Source of the DNA: Acidobacteriota bacterium
GTDB taxonomy: Bacteria > Acidobacteriota > Thermoanaerobaculia > UBA5066 > Gp7-AA6
DNA length: 32,355 bases
Direction of reading: 5' to 3'
NCBI GenBank assembly: GCA_003222385.1
Contig: QHVV01000109.1
Span: 14,942 to 47,296, forward strand
In this document: piece by piece, positions 1 to 8,106 of the stretch
Layout: every line of letters begins with the position of its first letter
How positions within the stretch are numbered: the first letter of the stretch is position 1
Notes under the pieces: generated by a model
The model's input: the letters and a program-made list of their open reading frames with translations, nothing else
Database searches by the model: none
Told to the model about the DNA's origin: nothing
Made by a program: the position numbers and the translations under genes

Positions 1-22
1 TCCGCTCGATTCTGAAAGAGGC

Positions 23-256
23 CTAGGCTCCGTCGTCTCCGATCGCTTCCACCGGGCACGAGTCCATGGCCTCCTGGCACTGCGCTTCCTCTTCGGCACC
101 GCCCGGCTGCCGGAAAACGTACGAATATCCTCTGGTCTCCTCGCGCTGGAAGTTGGCGGGCGCCGTGACCCGGCAGACGTCGCAGTCGATGCACTGCGAA
201 TCCACGTAGTAACGGCCGGCGACGTTGTCGGCGACCTTGTCCTGCGGGTCGGCCAC
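23..256 (-). CDS. single-cluster [4Fe-4S] ferredoxin
   Basis: Small electron carrier of the cytoplasm. The protein (77 aa from this start) has the ligand pattern C-x2-C-x2-C-x38-C-P (CIDCDVC, then SCPVEAI). This is the layout of ferredoxins that bind one [4Fe-4S] cluster. A further cysteine lies seven residues before the last ligand; in related ferredoxins it can form a disulfide, but the usual partner position after the third ligand is alanine here (CRVTAPANF), so that bond is probably absent. The open frame runs on to 382, but the extra N-terminus is Arg-rich and unlike the family. I chose the GTG at 256, which has GAGGGG about 11 nt upstream; the start is uncertain. It is transcribed away from the cytochrome gene at 407. 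The redox partner is not evident here. Confidence 0.85.
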   Translation of the reverse strand: MADPQDKVADNVAGRYYVDSQCIDCDVCRVTAPANFQREETRGYSYVFRQPGGAEEEAQCQEAMDSCPVEAIGDDGA

Positions 257-392
257 GGTTTTAGCGGCCCCTCGACGGGGCCGGAAGAGAGTAAACGGCC
301 GCGACGCAACATCCCATGGCAGAAAACGATTATCCGTCGGCTCGATCCGCTGAGAAATCTCTGAAGACCCTTTTTGTCTCAAACCCCGACGC

Positions 393-398
393 TAGACT
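393..398 (+). promoter_or_regulatory. -10 element TAGACT, probably giving a leaderless mRNA
   Basis: TAGACT ends 8 nt before the TTG at 407. Transcription would start at or next to the start codon. The same spacing is seen at several other genes in this window, which supports TTG 407 as the start. No clear -35 hexamer is visible. Confidence 0.45.
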
Positions 399-406
399 GA
401 GACCCC

Positions 407-784
407 TTGCTCTGTCGCAATCTTCTCGTGCTCTTCGTCGTCTCGGCGCTTCTGGTGATCGGGTGCAGGGACCGCCGTCTTCCCGAGGGGGACGCCCGCG
501 GTGGAGACCTCGCGGCGGGCCGCCGGATCTTCGAGCGAAAGTGCGCGCGTTGCCACTCTCCCCGGGGCGACGGCAAGACCGTAGTGGCCGGCCGGTTCCC
601 CTACGCGAACCTGATCGACGGCGTCTGGCGCTCGGACGGCTCCGCCGAGGCGATCGAGAAACAGATTCGACGGGGGCACGACCCGATGCCGAGCTTCCAG
701 GGCAAGTTGACCGACGAAGAGATCCGCCAGACCGTGGTTTACGTGCTGGAGCTGACCGGGGGCAAGAGGGGTCCCAGACGTTGA
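407..784 (+). CDS. class I cytochrome c lipoprotein
   Basis: Predicted periplasmic electron-transfer protein of 125 aa. Residues 1-20 form a hydrophobic signal ending in VIGC, a lipobox-like motif, so the mature protein probably begins with lipidated Cys20. The haem-binding motif is CARCH at 46-50, and the Met in DPMPSF (about residue 94) is the likely distal haem ligand. The C-terminal LTDEEIRQTVVYVLEL is the usual last helix of small mono-haem cytochromes. The start codon is TTG; no Shine-Dalgarno site precedes it, but a -10 hexamer lies 8 nt upstream. The stop codon overlaps the TTG of the next gene (TTGA). The electron donor and acceptor are unknown. Confidence 0.85.
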   Translation: MLCRNLLVLFVVSALLVIGCRDRRLPEGDARGGDLAAGRRIFERKCARCHSPRGDGKTVVAGRFPYANLIDGVWRSDGSAEAIEKQIRRGHDPMPSFQGKLTDEEIRQTVVYVLELTGGKRGPRR

Positions 785-1425
785 CTCTCCGGCGCATCCC
801 GATCTTTCCGTTGCCGGGCGTGGTGCTGCTGCCCGGCACGATGCTGCCGCTCCACATCTTCGAGCCGCGCTACCGCGCCATGGTGGCCGACGCGCTCGCG
901 GGCGAGCGGACGATCGGAATGGCAATGATCAAACCGGGATGGGAGAGCGCGGGCCCGACTCCCGACATCCATCCGATCGGAGGCGCCGGGCGCATCGTCG
1001 AGGCCGAGGAGTTGCCCGACGGCCGGTACAACATCGTGCTCCAGGGCGAGTTCCGCTATCGAGTCGTCTCGGAATCGCCGCCTGCGCCCTATCGGGTGGC
1101 GGAAGTGGAGGAAATCGCGACGATCCCGTTCGCCGACGCCGGGGAGGCGCTCAAGATCTCGACGGAGGCAACCCTCCTTTTTCGAGCGATCGCGGCGTCG
1201 ATGGAGGCGCCGCCGCTTCCGGACGAGATCCTCGACCCGGAACGACTCGCCTCCGAGCTCGCGGTCCGCCTTCGATACGATCCTTCGGAGCTCCAGGTGC
1301 TTCTCGAGACCGACTGGGTCGCGGCGCGTTTCGAAGCGCTCCTCTCGCGGATGCGGGACTGGAGCGGCCGGATCGAGTTCCTGTCACCGTTCCGGCGGAA
1401 AGAAGACGACCCTTCCAGGAACTGA
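781..1425 (+). CDS. LON substrate-binding domain protein
   Basis: Protein of 214 aa that matches the N-terminal substrate-recognition domain of Lon protease (LON/PUA-like fold), without the AAA+ or protease domains. Typical features are IPIFPLPGVVLLPGTMLPLHIFEP near the N-terminus, read in two parts (IPIFPLPGVVLLPG and LPLHIFEPRYRAM), then GRIVEAEELPDGRYNIVLQG, followed by a helical C-terminal half. Stand-alone LON proteins of this size are widespread; their function is poorly known. The TTG at 781 overlaps the TGA of the cytochrome gene and is preceded by a purine-rich AAGAGG, so translation is probably coupled. The open frame upstream of 781 is a shadow of the cytochrome gene. The stop codon lies in the first palindrome of the downstream repeat. 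Confidence 0.88.
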   Translation: MTLRRIPIFPLPGVVLLPGTMLPLHIFEPRYRAMVADALAGERTIGMAMIKPGWESAGPTPDIHPIGGAGRIVEAEELPDGRYNIVLQGEFRYRVVSESPPAPYRVAEVEEIATIPFADAGEALKISTEATLLFRAIAASMEAPPLPDEILDPERLASELAVRLRYDPSELQVLLETDWVAARFEALLSRMRDWSGRIEFLSPFRRKEDDPSRN

Positions 1426-1520
1426 TCCGCGAAGCGGATCATCCCGAGCGAAGCGAGGGATCTCTCCCGCGAAGCGGATCATCCCGAGCGAAGCGAGGGA
1501 TCTCTCCCGCGAAGCGGATC
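1424..1520. repeat. 40-bp tandem repeat of palindromes between convergent genes
   Basis: A 40-nt unit occurs twice in full and a third time in part; the core GAAGCGGATC starts at 1431, 1471 and 1511. The first copy begins with a perfect hairpin, GATCCGC-GAA-GCGGATC (1424-1440); later copies keep only CCGC/GCGG. The second module, ATCCCGAGCGAAGCGAGGGAT, begins at 1441 and 1481 (written here as ATCCC, GAGCGAAGCGA, GGGAT) and is bounded by a 5-bp inverted pair. The element fills the whole gap between two convergent genes, so it may act as a bidirectional terminator or protect the mRNA 3' ends. It looks like a dispersed extragenic palindrome rather than part of either gene. Confidence 0.85.
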
Positions 1521-1524
1521 CCGC

Positions 1525-3012
1525 TTACGCGCGCGAGGCGTTCAGCGCGCGCTCGTGCGCCCAGCTCCGGATCGCCTTGATCTGTTCCTCCATCGTCACG
1601 GAGAGCGGCACCGTCGCGGAGATCATCTTGTAAAGATCGTCCTCGCCGATCTCGCGCTTCTCGGAGTAGGCGTCCACGACCGCGGAGATCACGGCCTGTT
1701 CGATTTCCGCACCGTTCCATCCATTCGTGGCCTTCGCGAGAAAGACCAGGTCCAGCTTCGAGACGTCACAGCGGTTCTTGGTCAGGTGGATCTGGAAGAT
1801 CTGCTTGCGTTCCTCCTCCAGCGGGAGATCGACGAAAAAGACCTGGTCGAAGCGGCCCTTGCGGATGATCTCCGCGGGCAGGAGGTGGATGCGGTTCGCG
1901 GTCGCGGCGACGAAGACGAGGGCGCTCTTTTCCTGCATCCATGTCAGGAAGCCCGAGAAGATCCGGGACATCGAGGCGTCCTGGCCGTCGCGGTAACCGC
2001 CGACTCCCATCTCGATCTCGTCGATCCACAGGACCGCCGGCGAGACGGCCTCGACGGATCGAAGTGCCTTCAGGAACGTGGCCTCCGGGTTGTCGGTCCC
2101 GAAGATCGCGTTCATGTCGAGCCGGAAGAGCGGCAGGTTCCACTCGGTCGAGATCGTCTTGACGCAGAGGCTCTTGCCGCAGCCCGACACTCCCATCAGG
2201 AGGATGCCGCGCGGGATCGGGATTCCGGCGTCCAGCGCCTCTCGCGAGAAGAGTTTCTGCCTCTTCTCGAGCCAGGCCTTCAGGACCGCGTAACCGCCGA
2301 CGTCGTCGAGCGAGACGCGCGGAGGAACGAACTCGAGGACCCCCTCCTTGCGCGACATCTGCTCTTTTTCCGACAGGATTTCGCGGAAAGCGTCCTCGTC
2401 GAAGCTCCGACGCTCGGCAAACGTCTTCGAGAGGACGTGCCCGATCTCGTCGGCGGTCAGACCGCGCAGGGCGAGCGCGAGCCTCTTCGAATCGGTCTCG
2501 TTGATGCCGTCCGCTCCTAGCCGTCGCTTGAGAGACGAATCGAGGATGCGGGCGATCTCCGACTCGTCGGGGAGTTCGTACTCGACGACGTAGACCTCTT
2601 TCTTCGCGTCTTCCGGAATCACCAGCCGCGGCGAGACCAGAAGGACGTGCCGGCCCCGGTCTTTCAGGCCGCGGTAGACGTCCCGCAGCCGGCGGACGAT
2701 CTCGGGCCGGCCGTCAGCGCCGAAATCCTTCATCAGGTAGAAACCTTTGCCGTCGCCGGCGAGGATCGCCTCGAGGGCCGCGAGGGGATCGTGCGTGTTC
2801 GGCACGGGCTGGCCGTCGACGGACAGGCCTTCCACGACGGACCAGACCCCATACGCCACCGGCGCTCCGTAGAACGTCTTCGCCAGGTGCTGCGCGAGCC
2901 GCTCGACTCGCGTCTCCTCCCACGACTGGACGTAGATCAGCGGGTGACCGCCCACGAGCGCTCGGCGGATGCGCTCCATCGCCTTCTGGGGGGCCGCGAT
3001 CGTGGCTTTCAT
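1525..3012 (-). CDS. Ycf46-like AAA+ ATPase
   Basis: Protein of 495 aa with an N-terminal degenerate P-loop-like region (about 1-200: HPLIYVQSWEETRVE, then HVLLVSP) and a C-terminal AAA+ domain. The Walker A motif is GVSGCGKS (274-281), Walker B is VLWIDEIE (327-334), sensor 1 is ATANR (369-373), and the Arg-finger region is IRKGRFD (383-389), followed by a helical lid. This two-part layout matches the Ycf46 family of cyanobacteria and plastids, which also occurs in other bacteria. In cyanobacteria it has been linked to inorganic-carbon responses; there is no evidence for that role here. The ATG has a TAAAAT -10 only 7 nt upstream and is divergent from the pentapeptide-repeat gene, so the two share a 56-bp promoter region. 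Confidence 0.85.
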   Translation of the reverse strand: MKATIAAPQKAMERIRRALVGGHPLIYVQSWEETRVERLAQHLAKTFYGAPVAYGVWSVVEGLSVDGQPVPNTHDPLAALEAILAGDGKGFYLMKDFGADGRPEIVRRLRDVYRGLKDRGRHVLLVSPRLVIPEDAKKEVYVVEYELPDESEIARILDSSLKRRLGADGINETDSKRLALALRGLTADEIGHVLSKTFAERRSFDEDAFREILSEKEQMSRKEGVLEFVPPRVSLDDVGGYAVLKAWLEKRQKLFSREALDAGIPIPRGILLMGVSGCGKSLCVKTISTEWNLPLFRLDMNAIFGTDNPEATFLKALRSVEAVSPAVLWIDEIEMGVGGYRDGQDASMSRIFSGFLTWMQEKSALVFVAATANRIHLLPAEIIRKGRFDQVFFVDLPLEEERKQIFQIHLTKNRCDVSKLDLVFLAKATNGWNGAEIEQAVISAVVDAYSEKREIGEDDLYKMISATVPLSVTMEEQIKAIRSWAHERALNASRA

Positions 3013-3068
3013 CCATACGATTTTACGCCGAGAAGACGAGCGACCCCCGGCGGTTACAATCGCAGCGC
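3013..3068. promoter_or_regulatory. divergent promoters with -10 boxes next to both start codons
   Basis: On the minus strand TAAAAT (3025-3020) ends 7 nt before the ATG at 3012. On the plus strand TACAAT (3055-3060) ends 8 nt before the ATG at 3069. Neither gene has room for a Shine-Dalgarno leader, so both mRNAs are probably leaderless. The two -10 elements are about 30 bp apart, so the promoters overlap and could interfere with each other. Confidence 0.5.
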
Positions 3069-4505
3069 ATGGCGAACCCCGAACACCTCCGCCTCGTCCT
3101 CTCGAACGACTGGAACGACTGGCGCAACCGCAACCCCGGCGTGACCCCGGACCTGACCGGCGCGGATCTCTCCGGAAAGGACGTCTCGGGCCGGGACCTG
3201 CGGCGGGCGGACCTGACGCGGGCCAATCTCTCCGGAGCGACGCTGGCGGGCACGGATCTGACCCGGGCGACGGTCACCATGGCGCGGCTCGACGGGATCT
3301 CGGCGCCCGGGGCGATCCTGGAGCATTGCGACCTCGACTTCCTCGACCTGACCGGAGTCTTCCTCGCCGGGGCCCGCCTGCGCGGGGCGTCGCTCCAGAG
3401 CTGCAGCCTGCTCCAGGCGAATTTCGCCGGCGCGGACCTGACCCTCACGAAGCTCGAAGGCTCCGACTTAAACGGCGCCAACTTCGCGGGGGCCACGCTC
3501 TGCGACGTGAACTTCCGGGGGGTCAAGCTCTTCGGAGCTCACTTCGACGGCGCGGACCTCTCGCGTTCCCTTTTCGAAGGTGTTGCCGCGCCGCAGGGCT
3601 CGTTTCCCAACGCGAATTTCGCCCGCGCCAACCTGAAGTCCGCCGACCTGACCGGGGCCGACCTGCGCCGCGCGAAGTTCGTCGGCGCGGTCCTCCGCCA
3701 GGCGTCGCTCAACGCCGCAGACTGCGAGCGGGCAGACTTCGCCGAGGCCGACATGGAGCTGACGTCCGCGGTGGAAGCCAACTTCAGCGGGGCGCAATTC
3801 GATCGGGCGCGCCTCCGCAAGGCGGACCTGCGAGGCGCCCAGTTCTTAGACGCCGGAGGCGACGACGTCGGCTTCTCGGACGCGAGGCTCGTCGGGGTGG
3901 ACCTTCGGACGGCGCGGTTCGATCGCGCGAATTTCCGCGGCGCCGATCTCTCCAAAGCGGTCCTGCGCCGGATCAACCTGAAACCGTACTCGTTCCCGGG
4001 CGCCAAGTTCGCTCAGGCGGACCTGTCGGAGGCCCAGGCGGAGGGCGTCGACTTCTCTCGCGCCGACCTCTCCTTCGGCAATTTTCGCCAGGCGAACCTG
4101 AAGCGGGCCAACTTCTCGCACGTGCTGGCGGTGGAAGCGGATCTCTCCGGGACGCTCTTGATCGGAGCGAACTTTCAGGGCGCGAACCTGCAGGATGCGG
4201 ACTTCCGCTTCTCCCGCGCGATCGGCGCCGATTTCACGAAGGCGCAGCTGGCCGGCGCGGATTTCGGCAACTCGGATCTCTCGGAGGCGAAATTCCGGGG
4301 GACCAAGTTCTGGGGCGCCTCCGCGCGCCGCGCGAAGATCCCGAAGGGCGCAGGGACGATGCTCTGGGTCTCGACGATCTTCTCGAAGGCGAAAGAGAAG
4401 CAGGTCGAGGTCGAAGACGTCAAGGAGAAGGCGAGACAGAAGAGGATCGAAGAGCTGGGCGCGCGCGCGGAGAAGCGGCCCCCGCACGTGACCGGCAAGA
4501 GGTAG
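3069..4505 (+). CDS. long pentapeptide-repeat protein
   Basis: Protein of 478 aa built almost entirely of A(D/N)LXX-type pentapeptides from about residue 28 to 415 (for example GADLSGKDVSGRDLRRADLT). Such repeats fold into a right-handed four-sided beta-helix. The N-terminus has a short cap with WNDWRNRNP before the first repeat, a motif seen in similar repeat proteins. The last 60 residues are charged and helical (KAKEKQVEVEDVKEKARQ), possibly a coiled coil. No signal peptide or membrane segment is visible, so the protein is probably cytoplasmic. Some pentapeptide proteins mimic DNA and protect gyrase (Qnr, MfpA), but most have no known function, and this one is much longer than Qnr. It is divergent from the AAA+ gene. 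Confidence 0.92.
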   Translation: MANPEHLRLVLSNDWNDWRNRNPGVTPDLTGADLSGKDVSGRDLRRADLTRANLSGATLAGTDLTRATVTMARLDGISAPGAILEHCDLDFLDLTGVFLAGARLRGASLQSCSLLQANFAGADLTLTKLEGSDLNGANFAGATLCDVNFRGVKLFGAHFDGADLSRSLFEGVAAPQGSFPNANFARANLKSADLTGADLRRAKFVGAVLRQASLNAADCERADFAEADMELTSAVEANFSGAQFDRARLRKADLRGAQFLDAGGDDVGFSDARLVGVDLRTARFDRANFRGADLSKAVLRRINLKPYSFPGAKFAQADLSEAQAEGVDFSRADLSFGNFRQANLKRANFSHVLAVEADLSGTLLIGANFQGANLQDADFRFSRAIGADFTKAQLAGADFGNSDLSEAKFRGTKFWGASARRAKIPKGAGTMLWVSTIFSKAKEKQVEVEDVKEKARQKRIEELGARAEKRPPHVTGKR

Positions 4506-4527
4506 CCTCTACCCCTGACGGCTTGGA

Positions 4528-5901
4528 CTACCTCGTCGGCTTCGGCGTCGCCGGCGCGGACGTGACCGGCGGCGCCGCCGCCTTCTCGATCGATTCGCGG
4601 AGACGGTCGGCCGCGTCTTTGGCGACCAGGAAGGCTCCGGGACGGTTCGCAACGGTCGCCGCGAAATCCCCGCGGAACGGCAGGAGCTTCACCGTCCATC
4701 CGGGTCCTTTCGTGAATTTCACGGTGATCGTCCACTCCGCCGGCCTCTCCGAGAGCGCCCGCGCGGTCGGGTCGTCCAGGAAGGACTGGCTCGCGACGTC
4801 TGAGAGCGACGTCATCAGATCGTCGGCGGTCGAAGCGAGCACGGCGCGTCCATCGACCGACCAGCCCGCCTGGTTCCGCGCGAACGCGTGTCGAACCGGA
4901 CCGCTTACGATATCGATCCCGGAGACGTCGGACCTCTCGAAACGGACGAGCCGCTTGTCGCGGAACGCCGTCGCCTCCTTCGAGAGGTCGTCGACCGTCG
5001 AGTTGGCGACCGTGAACACCTGGCCCTGTTTCGAGGCATAAACCGAGTTTCCGTCGGAGCGCGTGGACCCCAGGTCGAGGACGTTCCTGCCCCCCCTGGC
5101 GTCGCTCAACGTGACGCGAAAGATCGGCGGTGACAGCCCGAGTGACGGAAGGTCGCCTGCCTGCGCTTTCGGCACGAACTCGGTCACGCGCAGAGAGGAC
5201 AGGTCGCCGGCGAGCCGGTCGGCCACCTCCCGATCCGCGAGGTCGGAGATCGGCTGCTCGATCCACCAGATTCCATTCTTCTTCGCCAGAACGAGCCTCC
5301 CCCGTCCACGCGACACGTCGATTCTGGCGACGTCGAGAGGGGGGGCACCGCCGAAGACGTCCTTGCTCTTGAAGTCGTCCGCTCCTTTTCGGACGGACGA
5401 GGCCAGGCTCGCCGGCACGAACAGGATCTCCGATTTTCCGGCGATTCTCGCAGCCGACAGGTCGGTTCCCGGAATGTCGAGCCCGAACTCGACGGTGCGC
5501 GAGGACTTCTGTCCCGGTTTCTTCGGATCGGTCCACGCGAACGTCGCCCTCGCCGACGGTTTGGCCAACCCGTAACCCTCGGGATTTCCCTCGGCCTGCG
5601 ACTCCCCCGCCGGCTTCTTCGGGCCGGCCAGCTGCGACGCGAGATCGGAGACCGCGTTCGCGTCGGCGGGGTATGTCTCCGGCTTCACGAGCTTCCACGT
5701 TTCCCCGGACTTCGCGAGCTCCACGCTCTCCGAACCGTGATCGAGCCGGATGCTTTCGACGCGATCCGCCGGAACTTCCCAGTAGAGGTCGCCCTTCTGC
5801 TCCCGCTCGGAGGTCGTGGGCATCCTGCGCTCGAAGAAGAAGATGAACGCGAAGAGTGCGACCACGACCCCGGTCAGAGCGAGGAGCTTCCGCGACGACA
5901 T
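4528..5901 (-). CDS. DUF4340 domain protein, membrane-anchored
   Basis: Protein of 457 aa with one N-terminal membrane segment (about residues 6-24, LLALTGVVVALFAFIFFFE) and a large beta-rich extracytoplasmic part. The early segment PADRVESIRLDHGSESVELAKSGETW is typical of DUF4340 (quoted as VESIRLDHG and ETWKLVKP), and the W-x-hydrophobic pattern recurs (GIWWIEQPI, AGWSVDGRA), as expected for repeated DUF4340 units. The C-terminus is Ala/Pro/Thr-rich. It is the last gene of a four-gene operon, 10 nt after the GldG-like gene. DUF4340 proteins often accompany GldG/ABC-2 systems; their substrate is unknown. It converges on the pentapeptide-repeat gene with a 22-nt gap and no visible terminator. 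Confidence 0.85.
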   Translation of the reverse strand: MSSRKLLALTGVVVALFAFIFFFERRMPTTSEREQKGDLYWEVPADRVESIRLDHGSESVELAKSGETWKLVKPETYPADANAVSDLASQLAGPKKPAGESQAEGNPEGYGLAKPSARATFAWTDPKKPGQKSSRTVEFGLDIPGTDLSAARIAGKSEILFVPASLASSVRKGADDFKSKDVFGGAPPLDVARIDVSRGRGRLVLAKKNGIWWIEQPISDLADREVADRLAGDLSSLRVTEFVPKAQAGDLPSLGLSPPIFRVTLSDARGGRNVLDLGSTRSDGNSVYASKQGQVFTVANSTVDDLSKEATAFRDKRLVRFERSDVSGIDIVSGPVRHAFARNQAGWSVDGRAVLASTADDLMTSLSDVASQSFLDDPTARALSERPAEWTITVKFTKGPGWTVKLLPFRGDFAATVANRPGAFLVAKDAADRLRESIEKAAAPPVTSAPATPKPTR

Positions 5902-5911
5902 GTCGTTCCGA

Positions 5912-7369
5912 CTAATCCCGGCGCCGGTACCAGACCCACACGCCGAGGACGACCGCGAAGGCGGGCAATCCGAGGACCGAAAAGAGCCCGATCCGGCGGA
6001 CCTGGCCCCGGGTCAGCGTGAGGGAGGCCTGCTCCGGGGTCTTCGGAGCGATCCCGACCTGCTTCTCGGCTCCCGTCAGCCAGTGGATCGAGTTCAGGAA
6101 CAGGTTCGCGTTGCCCGCGGTAGCGAGACCTCCCGCGGCCGCGAAGCGGGAGTTGCCGATCACGACCAGCCTCGGCGACTTCGCCGACGGTTTCTCGTCC
6201 CCAGAGCCGACGGCGACCGCCAGCGAAACCGGGCCCGGGGTGTCCTGCGGGTCTTTCTTGACCTGCTCCTCGAGGCTGGCGAGCGAGGTCTCTCCCCACC
6301 CTTCCGCCGAAGTTTCGACGAGCGTCACGGGGGACGCGGGCGATCCGGCCGCGGCCTTGCTCACGGACCTCGCGAGCGGAAAGATGACCGGCAGACCCTC
6401 CGCGGAAAGGGACCGCACGATCGGATGGCTTCCGTACTGCTTCGCGAAAACGGTCTCTGCGCACACGAGAGGCAGCGCGTTCGCAGGATCGACGACGATG
6501 TCGTTTCCGAGCTTCACTCCGTTTCCCGAGAGGAGCTTGCCGAGAGCGAAGTCGGCGGGCGGCGCCCCGGCCGCCGGCAGGACGGGATCGAGAAGGAGCA
6601 GGACGCGGCCGCCACCCGCGAGATATTTCGCGAGCGCCCCCGCCTCCGGCTCGAGGAAGGCCGTCCGCGGCCCGGCCACGACGATCGCGTCGGCGTCCGC
6701 GGGGACCGAGTCCTTCCCGAGCGACTCCCACTTGGCCACCGCCAGGTTGTCGCGTTCCAGCAGCTGTTTCGCGTCTGCGTATCCCTGCCCCCGCTCCCCG
6801 GAGTCCAGCGACGCTTCTCCGTGGCCGGAGGTGAAGTAGACATGGGGTGTGCGCGCCTCGGTCACCGAGAGAATCGCTGAGGTGAACGCCTCTTCTCCCT
6901 TGAAGTTCTTGATCTCGGGTGCTCCGCGGCCCATCTGCGCGCCCGTGAAGTCGAAATCGGCGAGCTTGTCCTCCTCGACGCACTTCTTCCGATCCCCCGA
7001 GCGGAAGACGACCGTGTTCTGGCGGATCCCGAACTCGCGCACGAGCGCCTCCGCTCGGGCCAGGTTCCGCTTCGGGTCGAGCTCTTCGACTTCGATCTTC
7101 GGAGAGAGGGCCCGGTATCGGGAGAGGAGCTCGGTGACCGGCATGTAGAGGCGGGAGTCGCGGTCCATGAAGACCGTGACCCGGACCGGTTTCGAGAGGC
7201 CTCCGACGAGCTTTTTCGTCGTCGCCGAAAGGCTGTAGAGGCGCGTCTTCGTCCAGTCGCCGCGCGACCAGTGGCGCGAGCCGAGCCAGTTGACTCCCAG
7301 GAGGATCGCCGCGGCGAGTGCGATCGCCGCCGCGGAGACTCCGGCGCGAGCCGCGCTGCCGCGGCTCAC
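5912..7369 (-). CDS. GldG-like ABC transporter auxiliary protein
   Basis: Protein of 485 aa with an N-terminal membrane segment (about 8-30), a long soluble domain and a C-terminal membrane segment (about 459-479) followed by the basic tail YRRRD. The soluble part carries features of the GldG/ABC_transp_aux family: TRLYSLSATTKKLVGGLSKPVRVTVF (short form SLSATTKKLV), YFTSGHGEASL, ADAIVVAGPRTAF and VVIGNSRFA near the end. Family members in Bacteroidota work with GldA and GldF in gliding; homologs elsewhere occur in organisms that do not glide, where the role is unknown. The start is a GTG that overlaps the stop of the permease gene (GTGA), which shows translational coupling. Confidence 0.87.
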   Translation of the reverse strand: MSRGSAARAGVSAAAIALAAAILLGVNWLGSRHWSRGDWTKTRLYSLSATTKKLVGGLSKPVRVTVFMDRDSRLYMPVTELLSRYRALSPKIEVEELDPKRNLARAEALVREFGIRQNTVVFRSGDRKKCVEEDKLADFDFTGAQMGRGAPEIKNFKGEEAFTSAILSVTEARTPHVYFTSGHGEASLDSGERGQGYADAKQLLERDNLAVAKWESLGKDSVPADADAIVVAGPRTAFLEPEAGALAKYLAGGGRVLLLLDPVLPAAGAPPADFALGKLLSGNGVKLGNDIVVDPANALPLVCAETVFAKQYGSHPIVRSLSAEGLPVIFPLARSVSKAAAGSPASPVTLVETSAEGWGETSLASLEEQVKKDPQDTPGPVSLAVAVGSGDEKPSAKSPRLVVIGNSRFAAAGGLATAGNANLFLNSIHWLTGAEKQVGIAPKTPEQASLTLTRGQVRRIGLFSVLGLPAFAVVLGVWVWYRRRD

Positions 7370-8106
7370 GGCGTCTCCTTCTTCGCGGAGAGCGTCACCG
7401 TCGTCAGGAAAAGGAAGAACGCGGTCGCCGAAAGGTAATAGACGACGCGGCGCGTGTCGACGACCCCCCGGGAGAACTCCTCCATGTGGTCCCAGAGGTT
7501 CAGGTACCCGAGGGTGTCACGCTTGCCGGGGTCGTTCGAGAGCGACTCGAGGAGCCCGGCCGAAAAGACCGGGATCAGCATCGCGAACGCCAGGATCGCC
7601 GCCACGATCTGGTTCTTGGTGAGCGTCGACGCGAACGTCCCGATCGAGAGGAAGTACGCCCCGATGAGCGCGATCGCGAGATACCCGGCCGCAACCGGCC
7701 CCAGGTCGATCGGGGTCTGCGAGCGGAGAATCAGGACGTAGACGAGCGTCGGTGCCCAGAGCGTCAGGAAGAAGCCGAGAGCGCCCGTGAACTTTCCGAG
7801 CACGACCGTCGTCTCCGAGACGGGGGACGTCAGCAGCGTCTCGATCGTCCCGCTCTTCCTCTCTTCGGCGAAGAGCCGCATGGTGATGATCGGGACCACG
7901 AAGAGGTTGAAGATCCAGAAGTACGTGTTGGTGAAGAGAAACGGCAACGCCTGTCCCTTCGGCGCGCCCGGCGTGCTCAGGAACGACACGATCGCCGCGA
8001 AGATCATCCCGTTCATGAGCAGAAAAGCGGCGAGGATCACGTACGCGAGCGGAGAAAAGAAATACGCTCGCCACTCCCGCCCTACGATCGCCAGGAACTT
8101 CCTCAC
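7366..8106 (-). CDS. ABC-2 type permease (GldF-like)
   Basis: Integral membrane subunit of 246 aa with about six predicted membrane segments. The first cytoplasmic stretch, REWRAYFFSPLAYVI, and the segment EERKSGTIETLLTSPVS are hallmarks of the ABC-2/GldF permeases. I placed the start at GTG 8106 because it overlaps the stop of the ATPase gene (GTGA) and has GGAG upstream; the frame reads further upstream only as a shadow of the ATPase gene. It should pair with the ATPase encoded just upstream and with the GldG-like protein encoded downstream. Confidence 0.88.
   Translation of the reverse strand: MRKFLAIVGREWRAYFFSPLAYVILAAFLLMNGMIFAAIVSFLSTPGAPKGQALPFLFTNTYFWIFNLFVVPIITMRLFAEERKSGTIETLLTSPVSETTVVLGKFTGALGFFLTLWAPTLVYVLILRSQTPIDLGPVAAGYLAIALIGAYFLSIGTFASTLTKNQIVAAILAFAMLIPVFSAGLLESLSNDPGKRDTLGYLNLWDHMEEFSRGVVDTRRVVYYLSATAFFLFLTTVTLSAKKETP

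Noticed and set aside
1-26. Possible end of a plus-strand gene (RSILKEA, then TAG at 24-26)
   Set aside because: Only seven codons are visible, which is too little to support a gene, although a convergent 4-nt overlap with the ferredoxin gene would fit the local style.
257-382. N-terminal extension of the ferredoxin up to an earlier start at 382
   Set aside because: The extra 42 residues are Arg-rich and unlike any ferredoxin; the GTG at 256 gives a normal-length protein.
1424-1520. CRISPR array
   Set aside because: The repeats are direct tandem units without unique spacers.
2969-5041. Long plus-strand open frame of 690 codons
   Set aside because: It overlaps the pentapeptide-repeat gene in another frame and is Arg/Gly/Pro-rich, which is typical of GC-rich shadow frames.
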